A DNA stretch of 64,000 nt, taken from assembly GCF_001039355.2 (NCBI RefSeq), contig NW_019776024.1, positions 350,440 through 414,439 on the forward strand, in the 5' to 3' direction. Every line of letters begins with the position of its first letter. Positions within the stretch are counted from its first letter, which is position 1. The notes under the pieces were generated by a model. It searched no databases. It was not told where the DNA came from and worked only from the letters and a program-made list of their open reading frames with translations. Both the position numbers and the translations under genes were made by a program. Source of the DNA: Lingula anatina (taxonomy: Eukaryota > Brachiopoda > Lingulata > Lingulida > Lingulidae). Below are positions 28,652 through 42,017 of the stretch, piece by piece.

Positions 28652-31600
28652 ATGGAAAAATACCAAAGAATACGAGTCGTAGGAAGAGGTGCATATGGGT
28701 AATGATATGGGATATACTCCACTTGATCATTTTCCTTTCATATTATTATGAATACTTTTCTTGGTGACATACATTTGTATCTGTCCATATACGTCTAAAG
28801 AAACCACTACTGGTGTATATACGTTTGAGAATGAGGGTTTTTTAAAACCAATCTTTTAGGTTTCTCATAATTTACTTGAAAATGAGCTTTTATAGAAGAA
28901 AATTGAATGCTTCTTACAGTTTTTATTAATCTATTGGAATACTAATACTTTGAAGACATCACTGGCAAATTAAGTTGCTGGTACATGTAATACCAATAGT
29001 TAGCGGAATTCTGCATTTTTTAATTCAATTCTGATGGTTTCTGAGATTCGTCAAGGTTAGGTGTTGGGTACCATGATAAATGTTCAGAGTTTTTTTTTTT
29101 AATCTAGGCTCATGTCTGATAGTACTAGTGTAAAGATCACAAAAGCAGTATTTTCTAAATAATCAAATGTTGTTTCACACTGCATAATTTTTAAGCTGTT
29201 GATCAGTTTTATTGTACAACATTTAAGCAAAAACTAGTCTATTTAAATTTTGACCAAGCAACACTAATTTAATGCGCTTTAATTTTGTTTCTAGTACAGT
29301 GCATCTTTGCAAAAGAATTAGCGACAGGAAATTGATCATCATCAAAGAGATCCCTGTTGAACAAATGACTAAAGATGAGCGTCAGTCTGCACTGAATGAA
29401 GTGAAAGTTCTCTCCATGCTAGACCACCCTAATATCATAGAATATTACGAGAACTTTCTGGAAGATAAGGCTTTGATGATTGTAATGGAATATGCACAAG
29501 GTAAATGAGACTGTAATAAGTTGGGTTAACAAACAACAACTAAGGGCATAGGAATTAGATTTCTTACTTACAGTACTTGTATGCTGAGCTTATCATCTCC
29601 AGACAGCTAGCCTGCTTAGGCCGCATTCACATCGAGTTGAGCCATGGCTCTACAAAGCCACGACCTAAATATGGCGGACGTACGTGAAAGGAAAACCGCC
29701 TAATCTTTTAATAGTCTCTCCGCCTCTCACACGCCTCCCCATGCGTCATCCCTGCGGGGGTATAGTCATTAAATCTCGGCTCCATTGGGAGCAGAGGGTA
29801 GGTCAACCCAACCTGACTATAATCATGGTTTAGGAGATATTCTCATTATAAACTGTATAGCCTGTTTTTAATTATGGTTTTCATATTGATTATACTGAAT
29901 TTTGTGATCGTGAGTCAAGTTTTTTAAATTCAGCTATCATATTCATGCTATTAATATCTTATTGAATTAGTGAAAAGTAGGAATTTAATTGTTTTAGCTG
30001 TTTATTTATCATTTTTAGGTGGGACTTTGTATGACTATTTACAACAAAAGGGGGACAATTTGCTGGAAGAGGAGGTAAATGGGAAATGAGCAAATGTGAA
30101 TGAAATAATGACTTCTATTGATTAGCTAAATGTATACCCAGGAAGCAATAAGATTCATTTACATATACTAAAAATATGGTCTTATTCTTTAGAACCATAT
30201 CAATAAGACAGCATATTACTTTAGTGGTTTGTCACACCAAAATTTAATAGTTCCAGGCTTATTTTTATCTTTTCAGCAAATACTGCACTATTTTGCCCAA
30301 ATGCTGCTGTCCCTACAACATGTACATTCCAAACAGATTCTACACAGGGATCTCAAGACACAAAATATTCTGCTGGACAAAAAGAAAGAAGTGGTGAAAA
30401 TTGGTGATTTTGGGATTTCAAAAGTACTAAGCAGTAAAAGTAAAGCATACAGTGTAAGTAAAGAAACAAGTGGTATAAGGGCATGTTAATCTGTTAAACT
30501 GATTGTATTCAATGAGAGTTCTCACACGGGTGGATCGATCTATGTAGACTGATAGTTTCAGTGAGAATGAGCCCTTAGATTTATGTCAATGAGATATCAG
30601 GTTGTAAGCACATTAATAATTATTATATTCAAACAAGCTACCAGTATATGTACATGTACTTCACGTTTGATAGACCTATAGCAGCACATAATGAACAAAT
30701 TAATGGTATCATAAATAATATATATGGAAACATTGTACAGCTTCAAAGCACACTAACAGAAAAGAAGTCAATGAAAACTTTACTGCTGGTATGTAGAATT
30801 TTAGGAGATACATGATTTGTCTCTTTTGGAATCATGCTCCATATTTTTCAGGTCGTAGGAACACCATGTTACATATCTCCAGAGCTATGTGAAGGAAAAC
30901 CATATCCTTTATAAATTATGATTTTTATATGGTTCTTACATGTTATGGAATTAAGAGTTTACTTTTCCCAGACTTTTTGATTTTTGATAATTGAAGATAT
31001 TTTTAGAAAGAGGAAAAATTTGATTTTGTTTCTCTGCATAATACAGACAGTGACTTTAACATTGATTACATACAACCAGAAGAGCGACATCTGGGCATTG
31101 GGATGTGTTCTGTATGAACTTGCCAGTCTGAAGAGAGCATTTGAAGCGCAGGTTAGACACATTGAAAAAAATTTAATTATGAAAGTGATTTCATTAATAG
31201 TAACAATTCATTGAGCACAAAAATGTTTGACATTAACAGAATTAATGACTACTGTAGTATTATACTGGTAGTATACAATGAATGCTATGCATGGTAGATA
31301 AGATCCCTTCTGAATGTTCTGGTCCATAATTTTTAGTTTAATATTTGTGAGAACTAAACTTGATGATTGTTTAGTTTGAAGATAATCAATTATGTACCCT
31401 GTTTGCATCATTGCAGTCACAATTTCATTGATGTCAAAGTGCTATATTTTACAATGACTATAAAATTTGATTTTTTGTAAAAGACATGAATTTAGTTTCT
31501 CATGTTGTTTCTATAAATGGATTATTGTTATTTATTTCTGTTTATTATAGAACCTGCCAGCATTAATACTGAAGATAATGAGGGGCACATTTTCTCCCAT

Positions 31601-34600
31601 ATCCGATAAATACAGCAAAGAACTTCAGTCCCTGATCCTTAGTATGCTCCATTTGGATCCTAACAAAAGACCGCATATCAACCAAATAATGGCACAGCCT
31701 ATTCTCATCAATTCACTGATGAACCTGTATACTGACATTGGAATGCTACCATGCACTAGGTATTACTATTTGTCCAAAGAACTTCTTTTTAGCCTGGTAC
31801 ATGGCATGGGTTTCACCTTATGTATGGGTGTGTTTGTGTACTTATTTTAGCAAAGTCGTGTCACTGTGTGAAAGTTTTTATTTCGACTTATATACAGTTT
31901 GGAGATTTTATGAAAGGATATTTTTAAGTGAAGAAATGTAACCCAAATATGATGTCTTTAAAATGTTCTAGTAGCCAGACATATGGCAAAACCTTATCAC
32001 CACACTGACATTTTTTTAGGGTCCAAAGTCCCCTGTCCAGTCTCCCAGGTCAGGCTAGGGGAGCTACAGGAGGTGGGGGAGGTGGGAAACTCTCGCCAAG
32101 ACCTGGCAGTGCTACTAGAGGTAATGTGCTATTCAAACTTGATGTATTCTGTTTGCCTTATCGTCTAGGTGAACTTTCATTAACTACAATTAACTTTTCA
32201 TATAATATTGTTGTTGATAATAGTTTAGACTCTTAACGCCATATGAAAGATGATATGAACACGTCAGGTTCATTTTGTGTACATGGTTATTTGGTAAACT
32301 TACTTCACTGACTCAGAGATGCTTGTAAAACAACTGATGGTTACACAAGTGAATGTTGTCAGAATCAATCTCTGTCAGATGTTTACAAAAATTTAAAAAA
32401 AATAGTGTTGTCCAAGAAAATTATACTGTAGTTCAGTCCATAAAATATTCATCCTAAGTAAAAAAAAACAATTGTTTACTAACAAAATTCTCCTTGATAT
32501 AATTTTTTCTCTTTCAGAATCCCTGGCCAGTCTTGTAATGGACTCCAGTGGGGGTCTTCCCAAGCCCCCAGTCCTGTGTTCAGTGTATTACTGGGGTAGT
32601 GGAATATCTTCTCCTATGTTACTCCCCCTGCCAAGCAGTGACACACAAGTGGAAGAAGTTTCTATTGGGAGAACACAAAAAGCTGCTGTAACGAAAAATG
32701 GGAGGCTGTTTGTGTGGGAGGTAAGAGAAAAGGCAATGTGCATCTAGGCATGCCAGAAGTTGAATTAAGGCTGACATGGAATTATAAGAAACATTGTCTT
32801 TTGTATTCAATAGTTTTCTGAGATTTTTTATTTGCCCTGTGTGTGCACTTTGTAATTTTCATAGCTCACTTTTAACTGATAGTGCACTATTGCCACATTT
32901 ATGTCCACTTAAGGTCATTTTCTCCCTTTGCAGGCTCCCACAGTAGGCACGGACAGCATGCTGCCAGGTGCCACAGAGGGCCAGGTGCCAGCATTTGTCC
33001 CCAGGTATCTGGAGGGACAGTCAGCTGTCACAATACAGCATGTTGCATGTGGGGACCTCTTTACAGCTTGTCTCACTGGTGAGTTGTCCAGTCTGTGTCA
33101 ATATAAAAAATGACTGCTAACATTTCAGTTCTCTGAATGACTTAGTGTTTTGTTTGATTCAGTATTATTTACAACAGTATCCCATATCAAATATAGATAG
33201 AAGAGCACATGAATTATACATAAATGTGTAGAGCTGGCTAACTTGTATAAAATTCTGTGAAATTTTAATTCCTGACTTTCAACTGGAAGAAATTTTATAA
33301 AAATTCTGTATTATTAAATGCTGCCAATGATTAAAATCTACCAATTTCAAATAACTTATATCAGGAATATTGCAGCTCTTTAGGGTATAATATGAATATC
33401 CTTGTTGAGATTTCGCACTATTCTTGACCATTTCAGATCGAGGCATTTTGATGACATTTGGAAGTGGGGCCAATGGCTGCTTGGGTCATGGCAATTTCAA
33501 TGATGTATCACAGGTAAAACGTGAAAAAATTTTTTTCCAGAAAAATTTGTTTTTACTGAATGCCATTAATCAGAATTTACTTGTTGCTGTCCATGAAATT
33601 AGTCGGAGTAGTTTTGTTAATTTAAGTGACAGTAATTGAATTTAACAAAAGTGGACATTGCTTTTCAATTTTACATCAATTACATTGTCTGTTTGTGTAC
33701 TGTTGTGTTCATAATGTCATGAGTAATGCAGTTGGTACTCAAAATTGCAGTGTATGTTATCACCCACGTGGTCAGCACATTTAAATTTCTTTTAATTCTA
33801 ACAGGCTAAAATTGTGGAGGCACTGCTGGGTTATGAGGTGGTCCAGGTATCCTGTGGGGCCTGCCACGTGTTAGCAGTGACTAATGACCACGAGGTGTTT
33901 GCCTGGGGAAGAGGAGACAATGGTGAGCAGGAATATCATGAAGTAAAATTTTTTTCCTACGAGATTTTTTCTTGTTTTTGTTAAAGAGCATATAGAACAA
34001 TTTTGAATTTCTATGCCATACTCAGAAACTAGTAAAATTCAGAGATGGTTTCCCCTTGTTTATTTTTCTTTGTTTCCTTGACTGAATATTTTCAACATGA
34101 AACAAAAGCCTTAAGTTATATAATGTTGGAGTTAACTTTGATTGGTGATATTAGGAAGTGAATATTTAGTATCATGAAATACATTTAATATTTTTCAGTT
34201 ATAAACAAGCATATGCATGCACACAAGCTGTTTTAATGGCACACATTTTTCAATTCTAAAACTTCTTTTTGTTGAAATGTGCCGAAATTGTGAACTTTCA
34301 ATATGAAAAAAATTATGAATGTATATTCTTTGTACAAGGTCGCCTTGGACTGGGTACACAAGAATCTCATTCCTTGCCTCAGCAAGTTGGCTTTGAAGAG
34401 ACTGAGCAGCCCTGCTCTGTACAATGTGGGGTGGATTGTTCCATGCTGCTGACAGTGGAAAACAAGTTGTTGTGCTGTGGTAATAACAGGTATTAAAGCA
34501 GCAGCCTGATCAGGGAAAAGTTCTTAAATAAAAAAAAAATCATTTTGCATGGCAAAAAGAGAGACTGGTACAAGGAATTAATAGCAGCATTATGTATATA

Positions 34601-36202
34601 ATTGCCACTTTCAGTGAAGCAAGTACTTAGAACCACTTCTGATTTTTCTCATCATCGCCACATAATATTATGTAATTCATCATGTATTCTGTTGAGATTT
34701 ACGAATACAGTATTATATGACATTCTTACAAATGAGCAAAATAAGTATGTCTGGAACTTATTTCAGATATAACAAGCTAGCCTTGGACACTGCTGGCAGT
34801 GGAGGGTCACTGAGACACATAGAAGAAGTCCACACATTTACCCCAGTGTCCACACCACCTCTGGTCAATACCCCTATCAAACAGGTGGCCATGGGGACCT
34901 CACATACTATTGTCATTACAGGTAAGGAATAGAAGTCTTGCTAGATTTAGTTTGATACTGTCTGGTGTTATGTAAAAGTTTTGATAGTATTTTTTGTGTG
35001 CTTATAATGCAGCATTTGTGTAAAACAGATTTTCTCGAAATCACTGTAACTTGATCTTTTTCTTTCTTTATTACTTCTTGACTTTTAAAGCTTTGTTGGA
35101 ATATAAATTATAGATTTTCATAAAAACATGCGTTTAATCCATCTCCATGGTCATTGTAGAACAAGGAGAGTGCTACAGCTTTGGTAGTAACCAATTTGGC
35201 CAGTTAGGATATAACAAAAGACCCACTGATGGTTATCCAGAGAAAATCCCTGCTCTTCAAGGGGTCCCAGTTACTATGGTAGCAGGCGGAGACACATTTT
35301 CAGTGGCTGTTGCAGGTTTGTATAGTTTTAGAATGGCAGCCAAATGCTATTATGTACTGTATGCTTGCAACTAATTAGTTTAATAAAAACAATAGTGAAT
35401 ATAAAAAGAAATCACTTTAAATCTAAAAAAAATGAAAAGATATGGAATGGCAATTTCTAAGAACAAAAGCATGTGTGAAGAGCTAAGTGTCTTGTGTGTT
35501 TCCACTCGTGGGATAAGGTAAATGTAACCTTTTGTCAACAGACGGGTGGTATATTTCCAGAATCTAGGTAAAAACACCATTTAAATAAACAAAAGCTATT
35601 TTAAATTTCCGCTTAAAATTAACAATAAATGTGGGTACACAGAAAGACAGCACCAGTTAAGACTCAAATATGATTATACTATACAATGGCAGAAATGTGA
35701 GGACATCTGTGGTGGCGAAAATTCTTTAAAATTTTAGAGCCCCCACTGCAGTAGGTACATGTATCAATATTGGCATATTTTTCAGGTGGTATTGTGTACT
35801 CCTGGGGCAAGGCAGCCCGTGGACGTCTGGGGAGATCTGGGGACATCACTGACATCCCACAACCCATTACTTTTACTGACCAAGACAGATTTAATGTCAC
35901 ATCTGTGTCATGTTGCCATGGAAATACTTTGCTAGCTACATGCCGTGAGTGATATTATAATCATCTTGATTTCAAAAGTAGCTGCACTATCTTCTGTTTG
36001 CTTGTCCCAACTCTGCTTTGTTATGGGATTACAGGGTTTGCTTTGTTTGTTGAGCTTTAAAAAAACAGTTGAAATTCAGTACAGTGAAGAAAATTTCATA
36101 AATGCAAGATAAATAATAATTCTTCTGGACTATCTTTTGCACACTATGATAAAATTGGTTTTCTTTACAGCTGTGCAGCAGCCTGGCACTCCCAGAGAAT
36201 AA
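28652..36202 (+). CDS. NEK8: NEK8 kinase with C-terminal RCC1 propeller, 17 exons, 707 aa
   Basis: NIMA-related kinase of the ciliary inversin compartment. Exons: 28652-28698, 29295-29500, 30019-30074, 30277-30453, 30852-30901, 31070-31151, 31551-31759, 32020-32120, 32518-32720, 32934-33078, 33437-33513, 33805-33922, 34339-34489, 34767-34921, 35160-35315, 35786-35944 and 36171-36202 (2124 nt). The kinase domain shows VGRGAYG (glycine loop), HRDLKTQN (catalytic loop), DFG and SPELCEG. A glycine-rich linker is encoded by exon 8. Then RCC1 repeats follow ([54 protein letters not shown]). Human NEK8 is 692 aa with the same order. The intron between exons 5 and 6 is AT-AC. Two AATAAA signals lie at 36347-36359. 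Confidence 0.97.
29619..29790. mobile_element. Half copy of palindromic MITE family A in NEK8 intron 2
   Basis: It starts after TTA with GGCCGCATTCACATCGAG and follows the left arm of the 10038-10339 element, including CTAATCTTTTAATAGTCTCT. It ends in the loop at CTCCATTGGGA. The second arm is missing, so it is a truncated or single-arm copy. Confidence 0.8.
30902..31069 (+). other. AT-AC (U12-type) intron of NEK8
   Basis: The only way to recover the conserved [11 protein letters not shown] is to splice GGAAAACC|ATATCCTTT to GATTAC|ATACAACCAG. The donor ATATCCTTT matches the U12 5' consensus. GACTTTAAC, ending 9 bases before the 3' site, resembles the U12 branch site. The boundaries are AT and AC. 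Confidence 0.88.
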
Positions 36203-36968
36203 TTATGTACACAAAGCTGCCTCTTTCACTGGGAAGTTTTTTATTGTGGAGATGCGCCAGAGCATGAAGAATCCCATGCAAGTACCACTTGGGCAATTCC
36301 ACAAAAGGGTTGCTGCAGCTATTTTAGTTCCCATGCCCCAATGCCAAATAAATAATAAAACTGCCTAGCTGCTATTGTGCAGTTATCTTTATCACAGTTC
36401 ATATCTCACATTGCTGTAAATTTAGAATTTTTTAGTAGAATTGTTAGAATATCAATATTTGTCATGTGTTGCACTTTTTGCAATATGGTCAGTGCAATGC
36501 TGTTAGGCAATCTACAATTTCTTACATTACTAATGGATGAGAATGTATTGTTTACACTTAGTTCAGTGCTGCAAAGCAGTGCTTTGAAGTTATTAAGTAT
36601 TCATTTAAGATATGTTTATTTTAAATCTACACATTTAATTTTTTGTAATAAATTTATCTTTTTTGAAGTGGAGTTTTTAGAAGTCTTTTTTTGCAAATCA
36701 TGGATAAACAATCACTCATTATTAATACACAAGTTTTAGTCCAAGGTTTCAAAAGAGACATGCTGATAGTAGATAGATTTTGTCTGCAAGAATTGGAAGC
36801 TGTCAAAATTCTCTGCAAACATTAACTATTAAGTGCACATGTGGCATACTCCATAAACTGGGATCTCTGAGGAATGGTTAACCTTGTTGGAAATGTGCTT
36901 TCATTGCAGCAAGACTGGGTTGCCACAAGTATACTGCCAGTGTACACAAATGATACCTTTTCTGGCCT

Positions 36969-37015
<47 letters not shown>

Positions 37016-38351
37016 CACAGAAAACGGTGTTAAGTATGTGAAACAGTGTTAAGCATGGAGCCTAATAGCCTCGGCAAAGGAATTTAAAATCGCTGTACAA
37101 TGGGCATGGTTTTGTGTAGATCACCGAAACTCGATATAGAGGTCAGGACGGTTATCTATACTTACAGCTGTGCATATTGGCAGAGATCAACACTGATCAG
37201 CTAATGCTACATCTTTGTTGGGCATATCGTACAAAATAATAAATTTGTTAGTCATGCATCGGCCAATATCAATCGCAGTTTTGGGCATGGGTAGAACATA
37301 GCAATACAATACATACAAGGCCCCTAGTGTATGTTTAAGGGTAGGCAATTTTAGACCCCATTCCCAGAGATTAGATCGATTCAACTAGATCGACCTAACT
37401 CCCTGGGGGTTCACGCTAAATAGCTGTCAGCCAAGCAGGCACGAAAGTTAATTACCCCCTTACAGCTTCTATTAAGCAAGACAGACATTTAAGCCAAATT
37501 ATCTGACAGTAATATAGTGAGACTCCCCAGGGGGATAGATCGATCTAAAATCTATGGGAATGCGCCCTACATTTCTGACTATGAAGAAAAACAAAAGGTT
37601 ACAGTATAATGTACAAAATTAATATTTTATTCACAATATCTGCCTCTCAAACCTATTGTTACAGACAAAATCTGTTCTTTCTTTTCTATAATGCACACAG
37701 ATTTAACAAGTTTAGCTTAACCAAGATGATCCAATTTTTATAACTCAATACTTGTAGCACTATTGTTCTTATCAGCCAATAACTGAAATGTATGAAAAAA
37801 TGGTTAATACAGTTGTAAAGCAATACCAACCACTTAGCCAAGACCAGCATAGTGGAAATCTGTTCTTATCATGTGCAGAAGAGTATCTGATTTAAATTGG
37901 ACTTAATGGTAGTTCATTAACCAAGAAAAGTCGTACATAATAACATTGCTACTTAATGTAACACCACCACAAGCCATAAGGCTAGACCCAGTAGTATTCA
38001 GTTCTTATCATTTGTATTTCAAAATTTTTTTCAAATCCAGTTGGGATGGGTTGACCTGGCGTACCTAAAGTTGGTTAAAACAGAAAAATGTTCATTAAAA
38101 CCCAATATGTATGCAGTAAAATAGCAAGGTAGAGATGCTTTAGGTCTCCACTATGTTGTAAATACTTACCTGTGGAGTCGAAATAGTGCCAGGAACATTT
38201 AATTTACTTTTTTTTACCAAAAGCTGGTACTAATAATTTTAAATATACACATCTAAAGAAAAAATAATTAATCTACTGCATGTCAATAAATGTATAATTT
38301 AACATAGCCGTCCAAAATTCGTCTGCCATTGTTTTATGTTCAATTCTTCTT
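36203..38351. other. Convergent spacer NEK8 / SNRPA1
   Basis: NEK8 3' UTR to about 36360, then repeats. These include a (TA)n microsatellite at 36972-37012, the family B MITE copy at 37354-37567, and probable SNRPA1 3' UTR towards 38351. No coding exon was seen. Confidence 0.5.
37354..37567 (-). mobile_element. MITE family B, copy 1
   Basis: A copy in inverse orientation to 39264-39478. Shared blocks include CTGACAGCTATTTAGCGTGA, CCCCCAGGGAGTTAGGTCGA and TCTCACTA(G/T)ATTACTGTCAG. The termini are inverted (CCCATTCCCAGAGATT and AATCTATGGGAATGCGCC). Flanks are TTA on the left and TAC on the right, an imperfect TWA target duplication. Confidence 0.8.
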
Positions 38352-40439
38352 TCAATTTCCATTCATTTCTGTTTCCATTTCCTCTTCCCCAAAATCTGCA
38401 AAATAAGTTTATATGCTTATAACAAGGAATCCTGAAAATAATAAGTCGTCATTTAATGTATTTCTAAAAAGCTTATGACAAACAACATTTAAAATCGTAC
38501 ATTTCATCAACATCCACCAGTACTATTTTAACAAACCAGACTTACCTCTCCTGAATTCTCTCCCTGGTATTTGTCCTGTTCTTAGCATTTGATTTAATCT
38601 CTCCACTTCTTCCAATGTTGAAGCTCTGGCAATGGCAGCCTGGCCAAAATTGACAAGTATTTATTTTTTAATGTCATATACTAAATAGTTACTCTAGGAC
38701 ACCATCAGTATGTGTGTTCTTCTGCTGGTAATATTTGTGTACTTTAGAGCCTATCTAATTGAATACAAAGCCTGACAATGCAGTACATAATGCTGTTCAG
38801 TTGCTTCTATTTTATAAAGTGCAGACATGTGAAGCAGTGATCTTGATAAAAAGAAACCAACTGTTTTATTGTACTGACCTTAATTGCATCCACATCTTCT
38901 TTTGAAGGACCTGTGGGTTTCTTGGTCACTTCAGGTAGCTGACCACCAGGCACAAAGGTCTTGCTCCTCTTGCCAATCTCCTTGGCTAATGCCTGACCAC
39001 GCTTGCCTTTGAACATGCGGCCTGCTGCTTCTCTTTCCTGAGTAAAAAATGTACCCTACCATTAAATAATTCCCCATGTGTACACAACTACGTAACTGTT
39101 CTAGAAGGGCAGTAACAATCACCCATGGTAACTTTAAAACCATACAAACTATGACTGGGTTCTACTTTTTATGATCAACTGTATTTCTAGATAGTTTAAC
39201 AGGAGAATAAAATGGAAATTCGTCACAACAATAGCATAGTGTCTCCAGAAAACACATCCCTAAGGCTCTGTTCTCACAACTTTTAGATCGATCTATCACC
39301 GCGGGGAGTCTCACTAGATTACTGTCAGATAATCCGCCTTAAGTGTCCGTCCCCGCCTACTACAAGCTATAAGGGGTAATTAACTTTCGTGTCCGCCCGG
39401 CTGACAGCTATTTAGCGTGAACCCCCAGGGAGTTAGGTCGATCCAATGTAGGTCGATCTAATCTATGAGAATGGGGTGTAAGTTTTACATAACATGCATA
39501 CTACCATTCAGACCATTTTACATATATAACAATCTTCGATTTAATATCTCACAATTTTTTTCATAAAATGTACTTTAAAAACTTTAAACCATAACATAAC
39601 CATAACATTTTCTTTCAAATCTGTTGTGCACCTTCTTGTACCACAAAATTCTTACCCTTAGACGCACTTTCTGGAAATCTAGTAATCTGATCTGTGGTAA
39701 CTTGTGAATAACATATAATCTGTAGTGTTTCTTGGTTGTTACTGGATTCCTCATGAGGCTGCAAATAAATCAGACAGTGGTGCAAATAAACCAACATCCA
39801 TCAAAAATTTTTTTTCGAAAGATTTTTATAAAATCGTTAACTTGCAGATTTTCTATCAAGACACAAATGTTTTTCTCCTTAGATAAATCTTGAAAGCAGA
39901 TAAAAAAAAAAAAAAAGAAAAAGAAAAACTGGCCTAACTGTCACACACATTTACATAGTAGTAACAAATGTGAGTCTACTATTCAATTACCTTAGTGTCC
40001 TGAGTGTTTTAACAGATGCCAGGGTATCCAGATCACCCAGTTCCTGGATGCTATTATTGGTCAATATCAGACTTTCTAGACTGGGTAAACATTCTTCTAA
40101 ATCTTCAGCTATCCTCCTACATCAAAAAGTAAACATGAAAAGTTTGCACCTATTTCTTTCAATGAAAATTAATTTTGGGAATGCAAGCAAATATCTTGAC
40201 AAAGTTTTCTGTAGAGTATAGCAACTGCATAATATGTTTTGTAAAAATTATATGGATATCAACAACATAAACATCTATTATAAATTATGAAAAACAAATG
40301 TTCAAAAATCATGCTACTCACGCCACTCTATTGTTATTCACCAAAAGAGATTTCAGTCTTTTGAGAAGTGGAAATCCATCTAGTTTGCGGATTTCATTGT
40401 CTGACAGATCTATGGTATCAAATTGATCCTGTAAGTGAA

Positions 40440-40470
<31 letters not shown>

Positions 40471-41341
40471 TAGAAAAAGCTAATATCTTTATGTAACACT
40501 TGATGAAAAAATTTGACCAATCTGTTACATAGCAATAAAACTCAGATGCCTCAGTGTTATATTTCTTACATCTGCATCATTTATGTTGTTGCAAAAAAAA
40601 AAAAAATCCAGGTAAATTCTGGGCAGATGCTATTCACTTCTGGGAAGAATAGTTAGCTTAGGTACACAAATGCAAAGTAACCACTTAGCAACTAAAAATG
40701 GTCAAAACCATGGGCATTTTTAGGGTATGTACACGCAGACAGAAAACAGAGAATTGTGGAAAAGTTACTAATGAAGTCACAGGGGTAGATGACACCTTGA
40801 ATGGCATTTTATCCCGTACTTTTGCAATTCATTTGAAACTTAAATTTTCATATTTGCTTACCAAGGAAGCACCAAGATTTTCAATGACTGGAATTTTGTA
40901 TCCTGGAAGAAAAAACAGACAAAGAAAAGAGTGATAAACGTGCTAATCTGTCTGAAAGACTCACCTAAACAATCGAATACTACTTTATGTCTGGTGCAAA
41001 CATTTAAAAGATGACAATTTAAGTACTTATTGCATGAGTTTCCTTTAAAAGCCGTTAAAATATTCTAGTCAACAGTATTATAAAGTTAAAAACCCAACCG
41101 TCATCTCTACACTGTCGAGTGTCGTAAACCCCACACACACACTAAATGCCTCCACTTCATGAAATAATTTATTACGTATACAAATCCATTATTGAGTAAA
41201 CTATCACTTCCAATGCTTTACGTGTTTCATTATTAATCACGAAAATGTTAAATGTCTACCTCTTAAATCTAGTTCTCTGTCTCTCACTGGGTTTGTGTAC
41301 TGTGCTGCTTGCTCGATCAAATCTGCCGTCAACTTTACCAT
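38352..41341 (-). CDS. SNRPA1: U2 snRNP A' (SNRPA1), 8 exons, 251 aa
   Basis: Leucine-rich-repeat protein that binds U2B'' and U2 snRNA in the spliceosome. Exons: 41260-41341, 40862-40902, 40322-40428, 39991-40116, 39656-39758, 38879-39037, 38546-38639 and 38352-38395. These total 756 nt, all in phase. The start MVKLTADLIEQAAQYTNPVR is nearly identical to the vertebrate protein. LRRs follow (LDLSDNEIRKLDGFPLLKRL begins at the second exon pair), then the LRR cap NPVTTKKHYRLYVIHKLPQI, MFKGKRGQALAKEI, and GQIPGREFRR near the C-terminus, ending in an acidic tail. Human SNRPA1 is 255 aa. Confidence 0.97.
39264..39478 (+). mobile_element. MITE family B, copy 2, in SNRPA1 intron
   Basis: A 215 bp element flanked by exact TAA at 39261-39263 and 39479-39481. 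Its termini are GGCTCTGTTCTCAC and GAGAATGGGGTG. It matches copy 1 in reverse orientation. It lies between SNRPA1 coding exons 5 and 6 and spares the splice sites. Confidence 0.85.
40448..40472. repeat. (TA)n microsatellite in SNRPA1 intron
   Basis: A poly-A tract followed by a TA run close to the donor of SNRPA1 exon 3. Confidence 0.85.
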
Positions 41342-41640
41342 ATTTCAGACGTGTTTGGCGTTCTTTTAGAGAAAATAACACGGCACTACTTTTTAAGTTT
41401 GTTCAACAATTACTTAGATAGTATTAAGATAATCTAGACATTTTTAACTATAGAATTTTACGAACGAAACAGCAAGCTACCAGCAAACAGAGTAAAGTAC
41501 AAAGCGTGGTGCGCGGTGGAAACGTCTGCACATGCGCAGTGCTTGAACCTTGTTCATTTAAAAAAACCAAAGATGGCGCTTTACAAGAAACGCCAAGATC
41601 AAATACATAAACCGTACACAGGCCTGCACTTAGATCTCAG
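41342..41640 (-). promoter_or_regulatory. SNRPA1 upstream/promoter region
   Basis: It contains an NRF1-like CATGCGCAGT at 41531-41540 and a YY1-like AAGATGGCG at 41570-41578. Both are frequent in housekeeping promoters. No TATA box was seen. The role is inferred from motif identity and position. Confidence 0.4.
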
Positions 41641-41757
41641 AGATCTCAGAGATATCCTGTCTTAAGTTATTTACTAATACTCCTGTTCAAATATTGAATA
41701 TTACACAAAGGGTACATTTGCAAGAATTAACATTCCATAGCAACGCACTCGGCTTTA

Positions 41758-42014
41758 GGCTTCGTTCACATGCAATGTCTATTTTCTAAATTCTATTTTC
41801 TATTCGCGCTATCTTATGATCACGGTCTGTGCACTGAATATCCCACCGCGTAATTACTGGCAGCGCGAGGCAGTTACTATAAGTTACTATAAGTAACCGG
41901 CTCGCGCTGCCAGTAATTACGCGGCGGGATATTCAGTGCACAGACCGTGATCATAAGACATGCCGCAAATAGAAAATAGAATTTAGAAAATAGACATTGC
42001 ATGTGAACGAAGCC
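41758..42014. mobile_element. Palindromic hairpin MITE, family C, TSD TTA
   Basis: The arms of about 120 bp are nearly perfect inverted copies (GGCTTCGTTCACATGCAATG and its inverse at the ends) meeting at TTACTATAAG repeats in the centre. Exact TTA flanks lie at 41755-41757 and 42015-42017. The terminal GGC...TTCACA resembles families A and B, suggesting mobilisation by the same Harbinger-like transposase. Confidence 0.88.
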
Positions 42015-42017
42015 TTA

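Noticed and set aside
36377-36739. 120-codon open frame after NEK8
   Set aside because: No motif, composition like AT-rich intergenic DNA, no splice context.
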